From assembly GCF_943846705.1 (NCBI RefSeq), contig NZ_OX044366.1:372001-436000 (forward strand): a stretch of DNA of 64,000 nt, written 5' to 3'. Source of the stretch: an uncultured Pseudomonas sp. Its GTDB lineage: Bacteria > Pseudomonadota > Gammaproteobacteria > Pseudomonadales > Pseudomonadaceae. Below are positions 25,001-33,105 of this stretch, in pieces. Made by a program: the position numbers and the translations under genes. Every line of letters starts with the position of its first letter. The first letter of the stretch is position 1. The notes beneath the pieces were generated by a model that saw only the letters and a list, made by a program, of their open reading frames with translations, made no database searches and had not been told where the DNA came from.

Positions 25001-26038
25001 CTCATCCATCACGCGCTCGTGCTGGGCACGGCTATAGCGCGGGTGCAGCGCCGACAACTTGATCGAGATGCCTGGACCTTCGTAGATGCCACGACCATGG
25101 GACGCCTTGCCGATGGCATGGATCGCCTGCTCGTAGGACGCCAGGTAACGCTTGGCATCTTCGTCAGTCAGCGCGGCTTCGCCGAGCATGTCGTAGGAGT
25201 AACGGAAACCCTTATCTTCCATCGTGGTGGCATTGGCCAGGGCTTCGGCGATGGTTTCGCCGGTAACAAACTGCTCGCCCATCAGACGCATGGACATGTC
25301 CACGCCCTTGCGGATCAGCGGCTCGCCGCCTTTGCCGATGATGCGATTGAGCGAGGTGACCAAGCCGGCTTCGTTATGCGTAGAGACCAGCTTGCCGGTG
25401 ATCAACAGCCCCCAGGAGGCGGCGTTTACGAACATCGACGGGCTGTTGCCCAGGTGCTGGCTCCAGTTGCCGTTGCTGATCTTGTCGCGGATCAGCGCGT
25501 CACGCGTGGCCTTGTCCGGAATACGCAACAGCGCTTCGGCCAGGCACATCAGCGCGACACCTTCCTGCGAGGACAGCGAGAATTCCTGCAGCAAGCCCTG
25601 CACCAAGCCCTGGCGGCCACCGGCGTTCTTCTGGCTGCGCAGCTTCTCGGCAATGCGCATGGCCAGCTTGTTGCTGGCCTCGGCCATGTCCTTGGGCAGA
25701 CGCGCCTGCTCCAGCAGCATCGGCACGGCTTCGATTTCCGGACGACGGTAAGCCGCGGTAATCGCCGCGCGCAGTACCGATTGCGGCTGGATGCTTTCGG
25801 CGAAGTCGAGGAACACCTGCAGACCCTGCTCGGTCAGCGCCTCAACCGGCTCTTCACCGGCAGCTGCGGCCAGGCCGGAATGTTCGGCCGGGGTCAATCC
25901 ACCCTCAACCTGTTCCAGATAATTGAAAATCGCCTGTTTAATCAGCCAGTGTGGCGTGCGGTCAATTTTCTGCGCAGCCTGCTTGAGGCGCTCACGGGTT
26001 GCATCATCGAGCTTTACGCCAAGGGTAGTGGTGGCCAT
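22097..26038 (-). CDS. putA: trifunctional proline utilization protein PutA
   Basis: Oxidises proline to glutamate at the membrane and represses its own gene when proline is absent. The order is a ribbon-helix-helix DNA-binding domain (residues about 1-47), the FAD proline dehydrogenase barrel (about 190-480), the NAD-dependent P5C dehydrogenase (about 560-1030, with Glu-Thr-Gly-Gly and the catalytic Cys in Gly-Gln-Arg-Cys-Ser-Ala-Leu-Arg), then the C-terminal extension. The 1313-aa length is typical of the trifunctional class. ATG 26038 was chosen over one nine codons upstream because the RHH domain starts there and AGGA precedes it. GTTGCA-like sites upstream fit autorepression. No putP is seen in the window. 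Confidence 0.95.
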   Translation of the reverse strand: MATTTLGVKLDDATRERLKQAAQKIDRTPHWLIKQAIFNYLEQVEGGLTPAEHSGLAAAAGEEPVEALTEQGLQVFLDFAESIQPQSVLRAAITAAYRRPEIEAVPMLLEQARLPKDMAEASNKLAMRIAEKLRSQKNAGGRQGLVQGLLQEFSLSSQEGVALMCLAEALLRIPDKATRDALIRDKISNGNWSQHLGNSPSMFVNAASWGLLITGKLVSTHNEAGLVTSLNRIIGKGGEPLIRKGVDMSMRLMGEQFVTGETIAEALANATTMEDKGFRYSYDMLGEAALTDEDAKRYLASYEQAIHAIGKASHGRGIYEGPGISIKLSALHPRYSRAQHERVMDELYPILLSLTKLAKQYDIGLNIDAEEADRLEISLDLLERLCFDPALTGWNGIGFVIQAYQKRCPYVIDYVIDLAKRSRHRLMIRLVKGAYWDSEIKRAQVEGLEGYPVYTRKPYTDVSYIACARKLLAVPEAIYPQFATHNAHSLSAIYQLAGQNYYPGQYEFQCLHGMGEPLYEQVVGKIADGKLNRPCRIYAPVGSHETLLAYLVRRLLENGANTSFVNRIADHSISIKELVLDPVQQIEQMAAQEGGLGLPHPRIALPCALYGAARKNSEGIDLANEHRLGSLSSALLSSTNNAYKAMPLLGCDTPELGEAQPVRNPSDHRDIVGHVHEASVQDVQNAVLCAVSSGQIWQSTLPGERAAVLDRAADQMEAETQQLMGLLVRESGKTFANAIAEVREAVDFLRYYAAQARNHFSNDSHRPLGPVVCISPWNFPLAIFSGQVAAALAAGNTVLAKPAEQTPLIAAQAVRILLEAGVPAGAVQLLPGRGETVGAGLIGNERVRGVMFTGSTEVAGIIQRNLAGRLDAHGRTLPLIAETGGLNSMIVDSSALTEQVVVDVVASAFDSAGQRCSALRVLCVQEDVADRVINMLKGAMAEYSLGNPERLSTDIGPVIDAEAKANIDQHVAKMRDKGRKIFQAARSNGDDLSRGTFVTPTLIELDSFDEMTREIFGPVLHVVRYARADLGKLLQQINDSGYGLTLGVHTRIDETIAQVVGSAKVGNLYVNRNMVGAVVGVQPFGGEGLSGTGPKAGGPLYMYRLLATRPHDAVAKQLQQEEGEIQRPAAQAKVIQALQEWAAEHEPSLSALSTQYVELAQSGTVQQLAGPTGERNSYSLLPREHVLCLADERGDLLVQLAAALAVGCQVLWQESELTQALLAALPKLVQQRITLLSQWSSSEVGFDAILHHGDSDQLREVSQLAAQRPGAIIGVHGLNKGETDIPLERLLIEHALSINTAAAGGNASLMTIG

Positions 26039-26528
26039 TGGTTTGTCCTGTATGGGCTGGAGCACGGCAAAAAAACTGGCGCGAGATTAAACCTCTCAAG
26101 GCTAAAGGTGCAACTAGGCGCAACCCGGCAAATGCACACTATTTGCAGTCCACCAGTCACCGCCAACCCCACCCATCCTAGGGCAAGCCTCAAATACCTG
26201 GCTGCCCGCAGGAGAAACTCGCAGTGGCGAGGTAAAACGGCTGTTTTAAAAATGCATTAATTTTCCGACAACAGGTGCAACCCGAAGACCAGAAAAGGTT
26301 GTACCTATTTATCTAAGTCACGCTATTTCAGCAAAGCACAGTTGCCCCATTTGCGCAGGTCAGCCGACGGAGTGCGCGCACTGCGTCAACGCCTCCCACC
26401 ACGGATGACAATCCAGAAACATGTCGAGCCAATTAAAGAGGCTCGGCGACACACGCAGACGATGGCGTGAATAGCCGGTGACGCTTCACTCAGGCTAAGC
26501 TCAGGTCGCGATTAACAAGGAGACGTTC
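26039..26528. promoter_or_regulatory. putA control region shared with the small gene at 26529
   Basis: This 490-base gap separates divergent genes and contains no supported gene. It has TGCAAC at 26109-26114, CGCAAC at 26119-26124, TGCAAC at 26276-26281 and GTTGTA at 26298-26303. E. coli PutA is known to bind GTTGCA (complement TGCAAC), so these are candidate PutA sites near the putA start and further upstream. The middle (26230-26340) is AT-rich. Confidence 0.55.
26273..26306. promoter_or_regulatory. inverted pair of PutA-like sites
   Basis: AGGTGCAACC (26273-26282) and GGTTGTACCT (26297-26306) form an inverted repeat matching at 9 of 10 positions, 14 bases apart. Each arm contains a GTTGCA-type core, as expected for a dimeric RHH repressor. 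Confidence 0.5.
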
Positions 26529-26816
26529 ATGACTGCCAAGGAAGCGCAATTGACCGAGTTGCTCAAATTGTCCACGCGCACCCTCACCCACCTGACTGCC
26601 GCCACCACCGCGATGTCATTTGAATTGTTGAATGCACAGGACCGCGCCGTACGTGCCAGCGCGCGCAAAATGATCGAGCGCATGCTGGCGATCAACAGTG
26701 AACTGGACCAGCAATGGCAACTGCTCGGCCAGCTGGAGGGCACCCCGCCCGAGCCCAACAACAGCTTGGAGCAAGTGATGCTGCGCGGCCTGGACCCGGC
26801 AGTAGACAGCCGCTGA
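26529..26816 (+). CDS. small conserved-looking hypothetical protein
   Basis: A 95-residue, largely helical, soluble protein with no signal or membrane segment. It has good codon use and a ribosome site (AAGGAG at about 26517). I do not recognise a family; the hydrophobic-heptad pattern in residues 5-70 suggests a helical bundle or short coiled coil. It is divergent from putA across a 490-base control region, so a link to proline use is possible but unproven. Confidence 0.6.
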   Translation: MTAKEAQLTELLKLSTRTLTHLTAATTAMSFELLNAQDRAVRASARKMIERMLAINSELDQQWQLLGQLEGTPPEPNNSLEQVMLRGLDPAVDSR

Positions 26817-27062
26817 CCCACACCCCACGCCATAAACAGCACGCCAGCGCCTGTTCGGCGCTGTGCGTGAGCATTCCTGCGCGCCGATGCACCAACTTAA
26901 GGCAAAGCCTGCCCGTCCGGTCAGTTACTTGCGCATTTCGCGCATTTACATCCGCCGAAAAATCACTAAAGTGCGCGCCCTCGCTGCTCGCGAATGGCTG
27001 ACGTGGCGATACCGAAATAAATTCAGGACTTGGCCTTGTTCTTGCTGAAATACTAGCTAACC

Positions 27063-27076
27063 TGACCCATCGGACA
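27063..27076. promoter_or_regulatory. RutR-like box before the Tsx-like gene
   Basis: TGACC-CATC-GGACA: inverted half sites TGWCC/GGWCA around 4 bases, inside a longer palindrome (27061-27078). It is 37 bases before ATG 27113. The known RutR box is TTGACCA-N2-TGGTCAA, which has the same core and spacing. Confidence 0.5.
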
Positions 27077-27112
27077 GGTTTAAACAATAATTCAGCACTT
27101 GGGGAGCAACAC

Positions 27113-27910
27113 ATGATCAACCGTACACTTTCCTCTCTGGCCTTGGCCGGCGGGCTGCTGGCGGGCGGCCAGGCCGTAGCCGGTGACTTACTGCACTGGC
27201 AGAACAACAGCCTGACTTACCTATATGGCCAGGACTTTAAGATCGACCCGGAAATTCAGCAGACCATCACCTTCGAGCACGCCAGCGGCTGGAACGTCGG
27301 TGACCTGTTCTTCTTCGTCGACACCATCAAGTACAACACCGACGCCACCAATGGCGCGGGCGACGGCCATACCTTCTACGGTGAATTCTCGCCACGCCTG
27401 TCGTTCGGCAAGCTGCTCAACAGCAAACTGGAGTTCGGCCCGATCAAAGACGTGCTGCTGGCCACCACCTATGAGTTCGGCGAAGACGACGTTGAGTCCT
27501 ACCTGATCGGCCCGGGTTTTGATCTGGCGATCCCCGGCTTCGACTACTTCTCGCTGAACTTCTACAACCGGACCACGGACGGCAAGCGCGACGGCGATAA
27601 TGTCTGGCAGATCACTCCGGTGTGGAGCTACACCATTCCGGTGGGCAAGTCCGACATCGTCATCGACGGCTTCATGGACTGGGTGGTGGACAACGACAAG
27701 ACCTACCACGCCAACCTGCACTTCAACCCGCAGATCAAATACGACCTGGGTAAAGCCATGAGCTGGGGCGAGAAGCAGTTGTACGTCGGCATCGAGTACG
27801 ACTACTGGAAAGACAAATACGGCATCGATGACAACAGTTTCCTCGGTGACACCATTCTCAAGGGCACCGATCAGAACACCGCCAGCCTGCTGGTCAAAGT
27901 GCACTTCTGA
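27113..27910 (+). CDS. Tsx/OmpK-type outer-membrane nucleoside channel
   Basis: A 265-aa outer-membrane beta-barrel with a Sec signal (residues 1-23, ending Ala-Val-Ala-Gly) and alternating aromatic strands ending in Phe, the usual C-terminal barrel signature. The block Trp-Gln-Asn-Asn-Ser-Leu-Thr-Tyr-Leu-Tyr-Gly after the signal is typical of nucleoside-specific channel-forming Tsx-like proteins. It likely lets nucleosides or bases cross the outer membrane and so feeds the purine importer at 45776-50738, far away in the window but preceded by a similar palindrome. A perfect GGGGAG ribosome site precedes ATG 27113. Confidence 0.82.
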   Translation: MINRTLSSLALAGGLLAGGQAVAGDLLHWQNNSLTYLYGQDFKIDPEIQQTITFEHASGWNVGDLFFFVDTIKYNTDATNGAGDGHTFYGEFSPRLSFGKLLNSKLEFGPIKDVLLATTYEFGEDDVESYLIGPGFDLAIPGFDYFSLNFYNRTTDGKRDGDNVWQITPVWSYTIPVGKSDIVIDGFMDWVVDNDKTYHANLHFNPQIKYDLGKAMSWGEKQLYVGIEYDYWKDKYGIDDNSFLGDTILKGTDQNTASLLVKVHF

Positions 27911-27923
27911 TTCTCAGCTGCTA

Positions 27924-27954
27924 CCCGCCAGCCCTGTTACAACAGACTGGCGGG
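27924..27954 (+). terminator. hairpin after the Tsx-like gene
   Basis: Outer stem of 8 bp (27924-27931 with 27947-27954) and inner stem of 5 bp around AC, starting 14 bases after the stop. There is no T-run, so termination is uncertain. Confidence 0.45.
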
Positions 27955-28058
27955 CATCACCGGCAACCACCTTGGCAACGCTATTTCTGGAGTTGCGGCG
28001 TAATCGCCGCAGTATCAGGGTCTTCTACTCTGTGATGACTCAGCAGTGGATACCCAGC

Positions 28059-28553
28059 ATGCCTAACGCCCTACACCGCACACTCGCCCGCGCCCTGCTC
28101 GTCAGCCTGCTGCTCACGCTGGCCGCCTGCGGCACTCTGGCCCCTCGCGACCCGCTACGCATACAGCTAGTCGGCATCGAACCCTTGCCCGGCGAAGGCC
28201 TGGAAATGCGCTTCGCGATCAAACTGCGCGTGCAAAACCCCAACGACAACCCGATCGACTTCAACGGCGTCGCCCTGCAACTGCAGGTCAACCAACAGCC
28301 GCTGCTCAGTGGCGTCAGTGACCAGCGCGGCCAGGTGCCGCGTTATGGTGAACGCATCCTGCAAATTCCAGTCAGCTTGTCCGCCTACGCCGCACTGCGC
28401 CAAGCCTGGGGCGTAGCCGGTTATCCGGACGGCAAAGGCCTGCCTTACGAACTAAACGGCAAGCTCGCGGGCGGCCTGTTTGGCACCCGGCGCTTCGAGG
28501 ACCACGGCATCCTCAACTGGCCACAGCTGCCAGCGCCGAGCCGGACCCGCTAA
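28059..28553 (+). CDS. LEA type 2 (WHy-domain) family lipoprotein
   Basis: A 164-aa lipoprotein with a signal ending Leu-Thr-Leu-Ala-Ala-Cys (C24) and a water-stress/hypersensitive-response (LEA14-like) beta-sandwich, shown by Val-Gln-Asn-Pro-Asn-Asp-Asn-Pro-Ile near residue 62. LEA-2 lipoproteins are common in pseudomonads; their role is unknown, possibly in envelope stress. An in-frame ATG at 28035 is an alternative start; 28059 gives a normal-length signal. It stands alone. Confidence 0.75.
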   Translation: MPNALHRTLARALLVSLLLTLAACGTLAPRDPLRIQLVGIEPLPGEGLEMRFAIKLRVQNPNDNPIDFNGVALQLQVNQQPLLSGVSDQRGQVPRYGERILQIPVSLSAYAALRQAWGVAGYPDGKGLPYELNGKLAGGLFGTRRFEDHGILNWPQLPAPSRTR

Positions 28554-28619
28554 AACCAAGGACGACAAAACCCTATACACTATGCGGCCTTTTCTTATTG
28601 ACCCAGTAAGGACCCCGCC

Positions 28620-28961
28620 GTGAGCACGTTGCCGCCCTGCCCCAAATGCAATTCCGAATACACCTACGAAGACGGCGCTCAGCTGATCTGCCCCGAGTGC
28701 GCCCACGAGTGGTCGGCCGACGCTGCAAGCGAAGCAGTAGATGAGGTCAAGGTGATCAAGGATTCAGTCGGCAACGTGCTGCAAGATGGCGACACCGTCA
28801 GCGTGATCAAGGACCTGAAAGTCAAAGGTTCCTCACTGGTGGTCAAAGTTGGCACCAAGGTCAAAGGCATCCGCCTGTGCGACGGCGATCACGACATCGA
28901 CTGCAAAATCGATGGCATCGGCGCGATGAAACTGAAGTCCGAGTTCGTGCGCAAAGTCTGA
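28620..28961 (+). CDS. yjdM: PhnA/YjdM zinc-ribbon protein
   Basis: A 113-aa protein with an N-terminal zinc ribbon, Cys-Pro-Lys-Cys (residues 7-10) and Cys-Pro-Glu-Cys (near 24-27), then the SH3-like PhnA domain ending Lys-Ser-Glu-Phe-Val-Arg-Lys. The start is GTG 28620. Despite the historic name, YjdM is not needed for C-P bond cleavage; its role is unclear. A strong terminator follows, so it is a single-gene unit. Confidence 0.9.
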   Translation: MSTLPPCPKCNSEYTYEDGAQLICPECAHEWSADAASEAVDEVKVIKDSVGNVLQDGDTVSVIKDLKVKGSSLVVKVGTKVKGIRLCDGDHDIDCKIDGIGAMKLKSEFVRKV

Positions 28962-28981
28962 TTTTCAGAGCTGCAGACGCC

Positions 28982-29011
28982 AAAAGCCCCGATCTGCAAG
29001 CCGGGGCTTTT
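28982..29011. terminator. bidirectional intrinsic terminator after yjdM
   Basis: AAAAGCCCCG (28982-28991) pairs perfectly with CGGGGCTTTT (29002-29011) around a 10-base loop, giving T-runs on both strands. Confidence 0.8.
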
Positions 29012-29116
29012 CTATGGCAAGCATTCCTCCGGCATACTCCGTGCGACCCCGCCCGCCCTTGACTAGCCTCACGGGCGAGCATGCCGCGCGATGAGCGCCC
29101 AAGCCTGGAGGAGCTC

Positions 29117-29839
29117 ATGCGTAATGCTGCGTTGTGCCTGTTGTTGCTGCTGCCCTGCGCGCTACAGGCCGAAGTCTGGAAAGTGGCAGGCGACGAACAG
29201 TTCGCGCCCTACAGCTTTATCAGCCTCGAGGATGAGCAACCGCGCGGGCTGGATGTTGAGCTGGTACAGACGGTGCTGCAGGCCGCTCACATCAGCTACA
29301 ACCTACGCCTGTATCCCTGGGAGCGGGTCAAGCGCATGCTCGAGCGCAAGGACGTAGCCATGGCATTTCAGTTCGCCGGCACCCCCGAGCGCATGCAGCA
29401 ATATGAATTAGTCGGGCCAATCCGCACCGGCTCCACAGTCTTTATGGCCTCGCGCAGAACCAACCTCACTGACTGGAGCGGGTTCGACGACCTGTCGCCC
29501 TACATCATTGGCCAAGTGCGCGGTTACGCCTACCAGTCAGACTTCGACAAGGCCGACCTGCGCCGCGATAACAACGCGCACAATCCACGGCAATTGGTGG
29601 CGATGCTGCTGGCCGGGCGCATTAATCTGATAGTCGGTGATCGCGCACAGCTGATGTACTTCGTGCGCGAGCAGCATGCTGAGCAAAGCGTGCGCATCCT
29701 CAGCACACCGCTGGTGGAAATGCCGCGCTATGTGGCCTTCGCCAAGGGCGATCACCGCCGTGCCGAACAATTCGCAGCCGCACTGGAGCGCTTAAGAGAC
29801 GCAGGCACACTGGACACCATCTACCAACGCTGGCAGTAG
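29117..29839 (+). CDS. periplasmic amino-acid-type substrate-binding protein (SBP_bac_3)
   Basis: A 240-aa binding protein of the family-3 solute-binding fold. The signal peptide ends near residue 18 (Leu-Gln-Ala-Glu). The opening Phe-Ala-Pro-Tyr-Ser-Phe and the Gly-Leu-Asp-Val-Glu-Leu motif are typical of the polar amino acid class. GGAGGAG precedes ATG 29117, so a longer start at 29081 was rejected. No permease or ATPase gene is adjacent, which is common for stand-alone pseudomonad members; it may feed a shared transporter or act as a sensor. Confidence 0.75.
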   Translation: MRNAALCLLLLLPCALQAEVWKVAGDEQFAPYSFISLEDEQPRGLDVELVQTVLQAAHISYNLRLYPWERVKRMLERKDVAMAFQFAGTPERMQQYELVGPIRTGSTVFMASRRTNLTDWSGFDDLSPYIIGQVRGYAYQSDFDKADLRRDNNAHNPRQLVAMLLAGRINLIVGDRAQLMYFVREQHAEQSVRILSTPLVEMPRYVAFAKGDHRRAEQFAAALERLRDAGTLDTIYQRWQ

Positions 29840-29867
29840 CTTGCCTGCCCAATAACCCGGAGTTTTC

Positions 29868-30059
29868 ATGCGCTGCCTGACCCTCACCCTGCTATCGACC
29901 ACCCTGCTGCTGAGCGCCTGTGGCCTCGGCGAAAGCGCCGCCACTGCGAGCCTGCAAGCCGAACAAGCGGCGCAACTGCAGCAGCAGACAGCGCAACTCA
30001 AACAGCAAATCGAAGCGGCCAACGCGCAAAACCAGGAGCGCTTGCAAGAGGCTTACTGA
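29868..30059 (+). CDS. small coiled-coil lipoprotein
   Basis: A 63-residue protein with a lipobox Leu-Leu-Leu-Ser-Ala-Cys (C18) and a mature part that is almost all Ala, Gln, Glu and Leu, forming one long helix or coiled coil (residues 27-62). It starts 28 bases after the binding protein gene and may share its transcript. It recalls small Lpp-like lipoproteins, but no family is certain. Confidence 0.6.
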   Translation: MRCLTLTLLSTTLLLSACGLGESAATASLQAEQAAQLQQQTAQLKQQIEAANAQNQERLQEAY

Positions 30060-30088
30060 GCACGCGCAGGAGTAGCGCGAGAACCGGC

Positions 30089-30880
30089 TTACTGCACCGG
30101 CAGGAAGTTCATAAACAACAGGCCCTGGGCATAACTCACGCCCATGCGCCGGTAGCGCTCATCCAGCACATCGGTGAGCAGATCCAGGCGCGCCACTATC
30201 TTGCCGAACTCCACCGCGTAACTGAGGTTGCGCCCCTCGGCAGAAATCTCGTTGGACAGCAGCCAAGGCTTGCCGCCGGCATCCGTGCGCTGGGCGAGCA
30301 TCCAGCTGGCCTTCTCAATATTACGCGCGGCGTTGTGAATGAACTGCGGGTCCAGCGTATCGCTGAGGTAATACTCGGTGCGACCGCCATGGGCGGTAAT
30401 CAGCATGCTCGCCAGTGAATAGATAAACGCGCCGACACGGTCGCCCTGGTACTCGGCGCTCAAGGCATAGCTGAGGGCCGCGACATCAGTGCGGCCAGCC
30501 AGTTGCGGCAGTGGCTGGTCCAACTCAATGGCGCGGTGCACGCCACGCTTCACGGCCTGCACATCGGCCAGGCCGGTTTTGCGCCACTCACGCGGGTTGC
30601 GCAGGTACAGCTTGTCCATCAAACGGTAGAGGCTGTTGAGGTTGTTGCGCATGCCCAGGGTCGCCATGCGGTCGGCGTGGCTCTGGAAGAACTCGGAGGG
30701 TTTGATCGGGCTTTGGTTACTGATGATGCTCTTATGGTCCTGGCGCGTGGAGCAACCGCTCAGGGTCAGCCAGCTCAATAGCAGCAGGCCAGCCACCCAC
30801 CTGCCCCGCCTCGCCATCCCGCAGCCGGGCATGCCGTGGGCGCGTCTTGCCAACCTTGGTAAACGCTGCACAGTACTCAT
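30089..30880 (-). CDS. conserved lipoprotein of unknown function
   Basis: An exported lipoprotein with Leu-Ser-Trp-Leu-Thr-Leu-Ser-Gly-Cys as signal end, then a helical domain of about 220 residues with no motif I can name. The start is uncertain: in-frame ATG at 30880, 30832 and 30817 all lack a clear ribosome site; 30817 gives the most standard signal length, while 30880 is the longest plausible. It faces the lipoprotein gene at 29868 and is divergent from endA. Confidence 0.6.
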   Translation of the reverse strand: MSTVQRLPRLARRAHGMPGCGMARRGRWVAGLLLLSWLTLSGCSTRQDHKSIISNQSPIKPSEFFQSHADRMATLGMRNNLNSLYRLMDKLYLRNPREWRKTGLADVQAVKRGVHRAIELDQPLPQLAGRTDVAALSYALSAEYQGDRVGAFIYSLASMLITAHGGRTEYYLSDTLDPQFIHNAARNIEKASWMLAQRTDAGGKPWLLSNEISAEGRNLSYAVEFGKIVARLDLLTDVLDERYRRMGVSYAQGLLFMNFLPVQ

Positions 30881-31128
30881 CAGTGGAGTTCGTCCGCTGC
30901 GGTGTGATGGGGTAACGCTAGCAACAAAATCCAGGTTGATCCGCTTTTCTGCCCAAAGGCATGACTTACAGCACAATCAAATACCTAGCAGCACAAGCTC
31001 AGGTGGCGTGCTAACAGCCACTGCCAGGCATAAAAGCTTGCCGGCAGATGCGCAGTGCAGCGCTAAAAGCCCCGTTGCAGAGCGTGTAAACCGGTATGAT
31101 CCGCAGCTTTTTTGCTGTCGAGTTACCC

Positions 31129-31854
31129 ATGCCCCGCCTGTTTGCCCTGCTCTGCCTGCTAGTTGCGCTGCCCACCTTCGCCGACGCACCAAAAACCTTC
31201 AGCGCCGCCAAGAAAATTGCCTGGAAGCTCTACGCCGAACGACCCAACACCTTTTATTGCCACTGCGCGTACAACGGCAACCGGGTCGACCTCAACAGCT
31301 GCGGCTACAGCCCGCGCAAACAGCTGCGCCGTGCCCAGCGCGTGGAGTGGGAACACGTGGTGCCGGCCTGGGTGATTGGCCATCAGCGCCAGTGCTGGCA
31401 GAACGGCGGACGTAAAAAATGCGCACGTAACGACACCACCTTCAAAGCCGCCGAAGCCGACCTGCACAACCTCGTCCCGAGCATCGGCGAGGTGAATGGC
31501 GACCGCTCCAACTACGCCCTCGGCATGCTCAGCGAAAAGCCGCAGCAATACGGTGCCTGCCCCATGGTGGTCAACTTCAAGGCCAAGACCGCCATGCCGC
31601 CCGCCCATGCCCGTGGCGCGGCGGCGCGCATCTACCTGTATATGGCTGATCACTACAAATTGCGCCTGTCGAAACTCGACCGACGCACTTACGAAGCCTG
31701 GAACCGCCAGTACCCCATCAGCGAATGGGAGCGCTGGCGTAACCAGCAAGTGGGCTGCGTGATGGGCTACGGCAATCCTTATGTCGGTGCCATTGACGCC
31801 AGCAGTTGCAACCCACAACGTCGCGCCGGCAACCCGCAACGCAACAGCGGCTAA
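31129..31854 (+). CDS. endA: periplasmic endonuclease I (EndA/NucM)
   Basis: A DNA endonuclease of the beta-beta-alpha-metal type, periplasmic or secreted. A Sec signal covers residues 1-18. The catalytic block Val-Glu-Trp-Glu-His-Val-Val-Pro-Ala near residue 75 holds the general-base His. Several paired Cys (including Cys-His-Cys and Gln-Cys-Trp) imply disulfides. The later Leu-His-Asn-Leu-Val-Pro and Asn-Gly-Asp-Arg-Ser-Asn motifs complete the site. ATG 31129 is preferred to 31096 because the signal then has normal length (241 aa). Confidence 0.88.
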   Translation: MPRLFALLCLLVALPTFADAPKTFSAAKKIAWKLYAERPNTFYCHCAYNGNRVDLNSCGYSPRKQLRRAQRVEWEHVVPAWVIGHQRQCWQNGGRKKCARNDTTFKAAEADLHNLVPSIGEVNGDRSNYALGMLSEKPQQYGACPMVVNFKAKTAMPPAHARGAAARIYLYMADHYKLRLSKLDRRTYEAWNRQYPISEWERWRNQQVGCVMGYGNPYVGAIDASSCNPQRRAGNPQRNSG

Positions 31855-31938
31855 GCCCCAGCGCGCGTGCGCCGAGCACCTGTAGCGGCGCGATTGCCGC
31901 TAAACTTAAGCCACCCCAGCCAGCCCGAGTCGCCTTCC

Positions 31939-32520
31939 ATGCCCAACACCGTCACCCCGAGCGCCGCCCACGCCATCGCCGAAACCCGCGCCTGGGTCGA
32001 CCGCGCCGTGATTGGCCTGAACCTCTGCCCGTTCGCCAAGGCCGTGCAAGTCAAAGGGCAGGTGCGTTATGTGGTGTGCGCCAGCGCCGAGCCGGCAGAC
32101 CTGCTCAGCGCCTTGATCGACGAACTGCACGCACTGGCTAACGTCGAGCCGAGCGAAACCGACACCACGCTGCTGATCCACCCGGCGGCGCTCACCGACT
32201 TTCTCGACTTCAACGACTTTCTCGCCGTGGTCGACAACACCGTCGACGACCTCGGCTACAGCGGCATTCTGCAAGTGGCCAGCTTCCACCCGCAGTTCCA
32301 GTTTGCCGACACCCACGTCAACGATGTCAGCAACGCCACCAACCGTGCACCCTACCCGACCCTGCATATCCTTCGGGAAGCCAGCATCGACCGCGCCGTC
32401 GCGGCCTTCCCCGAGCCCGAGGCGATCTTCGACGCCAATATTGACACCCTGGAACAACTCGGCAGCGACGGTTGGGCCGCCCTGCAGGCGCAGTGCCGCA
32501 AAGATGCGCAAGACAGCTAA
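31939..32520 (+). CDS. DUF1415 family protein
   Basis: A 193-aa cytosolic protein of DUF1415, recognised by Trp-Val-x-Arg-Ala-Val-Ile-Gly-Leu-Asn-Leu-Cys-Pro-Phe-Ala near residue 22 and by Phe-His-Pro-x-Phe-Gln-Phe-Ala-Asp-Thr near residue 118. The function is not established. ATG 31939 was chosen because the family sequence starts there; the longer frame from 31867 adds an unlike tail. It lies 84 bases after endA. Confidence 0.82.
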   Translation: MPNTVTPSAAHAIAETRAWVDRAVIGLNLCPFAKAVQVKGQVRYVVCASAEPADLLSALIDELHALANVEPSETDTTLLIHPAALTDFLDFNDFLAVVDNTVDDLGYSGILQVASFHPQFQFADTHVNDVSNATNRAPYPTLHILREASIDRAVAAFPEPEAIFDANIDTLEQLGSDGWAALQAQCRKDAQDS

Positions 32521-32670
32521 GCCACAAGCGCCCAGGTAAACCTAAAGCCAACCCACCAACGCCTGCCGTTGGCACTTTTACACAAGCTTTACACTGCCAC
32601 TTGCAATGCCAGCCGTTCAGCGGTGTCGAAACAACAAGCCGGAAAGCCGGTTTGCAGAGGAGTTTCGATC

Positions 32671-33075
32671 ATGCTGTCACGTATCCCCCTGATCACTGGC
32701 CTGCTTGCCAGCCTGGCGCTACTTGGCCAGGCCCCGGCACAGGCGTCCAACCGCGACGCAGCCATTATTGGCGCAGTAGCCGGTGCAGTCATTGGTGGCG
32801 TTATTGTCAGCCAGAGCCGCCCGGTGCAGGTCTACAGCCCACCACCGCCCGCGTACTACCCGCCCCCACAGGAGTATTACCCGCCGCACCCGGCTTACTA
32901 CGAGCGCCGCCCGGTCTACTACCAACCAGCGCCGGTGTATTACCCGCCCGCTCAGGTGTATTACCAACCCGCCCCGGTGTATTACGTGCAGGAACGGCCA
33001 CGCCACAAGCGCTGGCACAAGCAGTACCGCGATCACGACCACGGTCACGCACACCTGCGTGGGTATCGCCGGTAA
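32671..33075 (+). CDS. exported Pro/Tyr-repeat protein
   Basis: A 134-residue protein with a Sec signal ending Ala-Gln-Ala, a glycine-rich membrane-like segment (Ile-Ile-Gly-Ala-Val-Ala-Gly-Ala-Val-Ile-Gly-Gly, a glycine-zipper pattern, about 29-45), a central tandem repeat of Val-Tyr-Tyr-x-Pro-Ala units, and a His/Arg-rich C-terminal tail. GAGGAG precedes ATG 32671. Similar low-complexity glycine-zipper proteins occur in pseudomonads without known function; an envelope or metal-binding role is a guess from the His-rich end. Confidence 0.7.
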   Translation: MLSRIPLITGLLASLALLGQAPAQASNRDAAIIGAVAGAVIGGVIVSQSRPVQVYSPPPPAYYPPPQEYYPPHPAYYERRPVYYQPAPVYYPPAQVYYQPAPVYYVQERPRHKRWHKQYRDHDHGHAHLRGYRR

Positions 33076-33080
33076 ACCAC

Positions 33081-33105
33081 AAGCCTCGCACATGCGGGGC
33101 TTTTT
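33081..33105 (+). terminator. intrinsic terminator after the Pro/Tyr-repeat gene
   Basis: A stem of about 9-10 bp (one G-U pair) runs directly into TTTTT, six bases after the stop. Confidence 0.75.

Noticed and set aside
22157..26260. Two long plus-strand frames across putA (677 and 673 codons)
   Set aside because: Antisense shadows of the PutA coding region, with no domain and no ribosome site.
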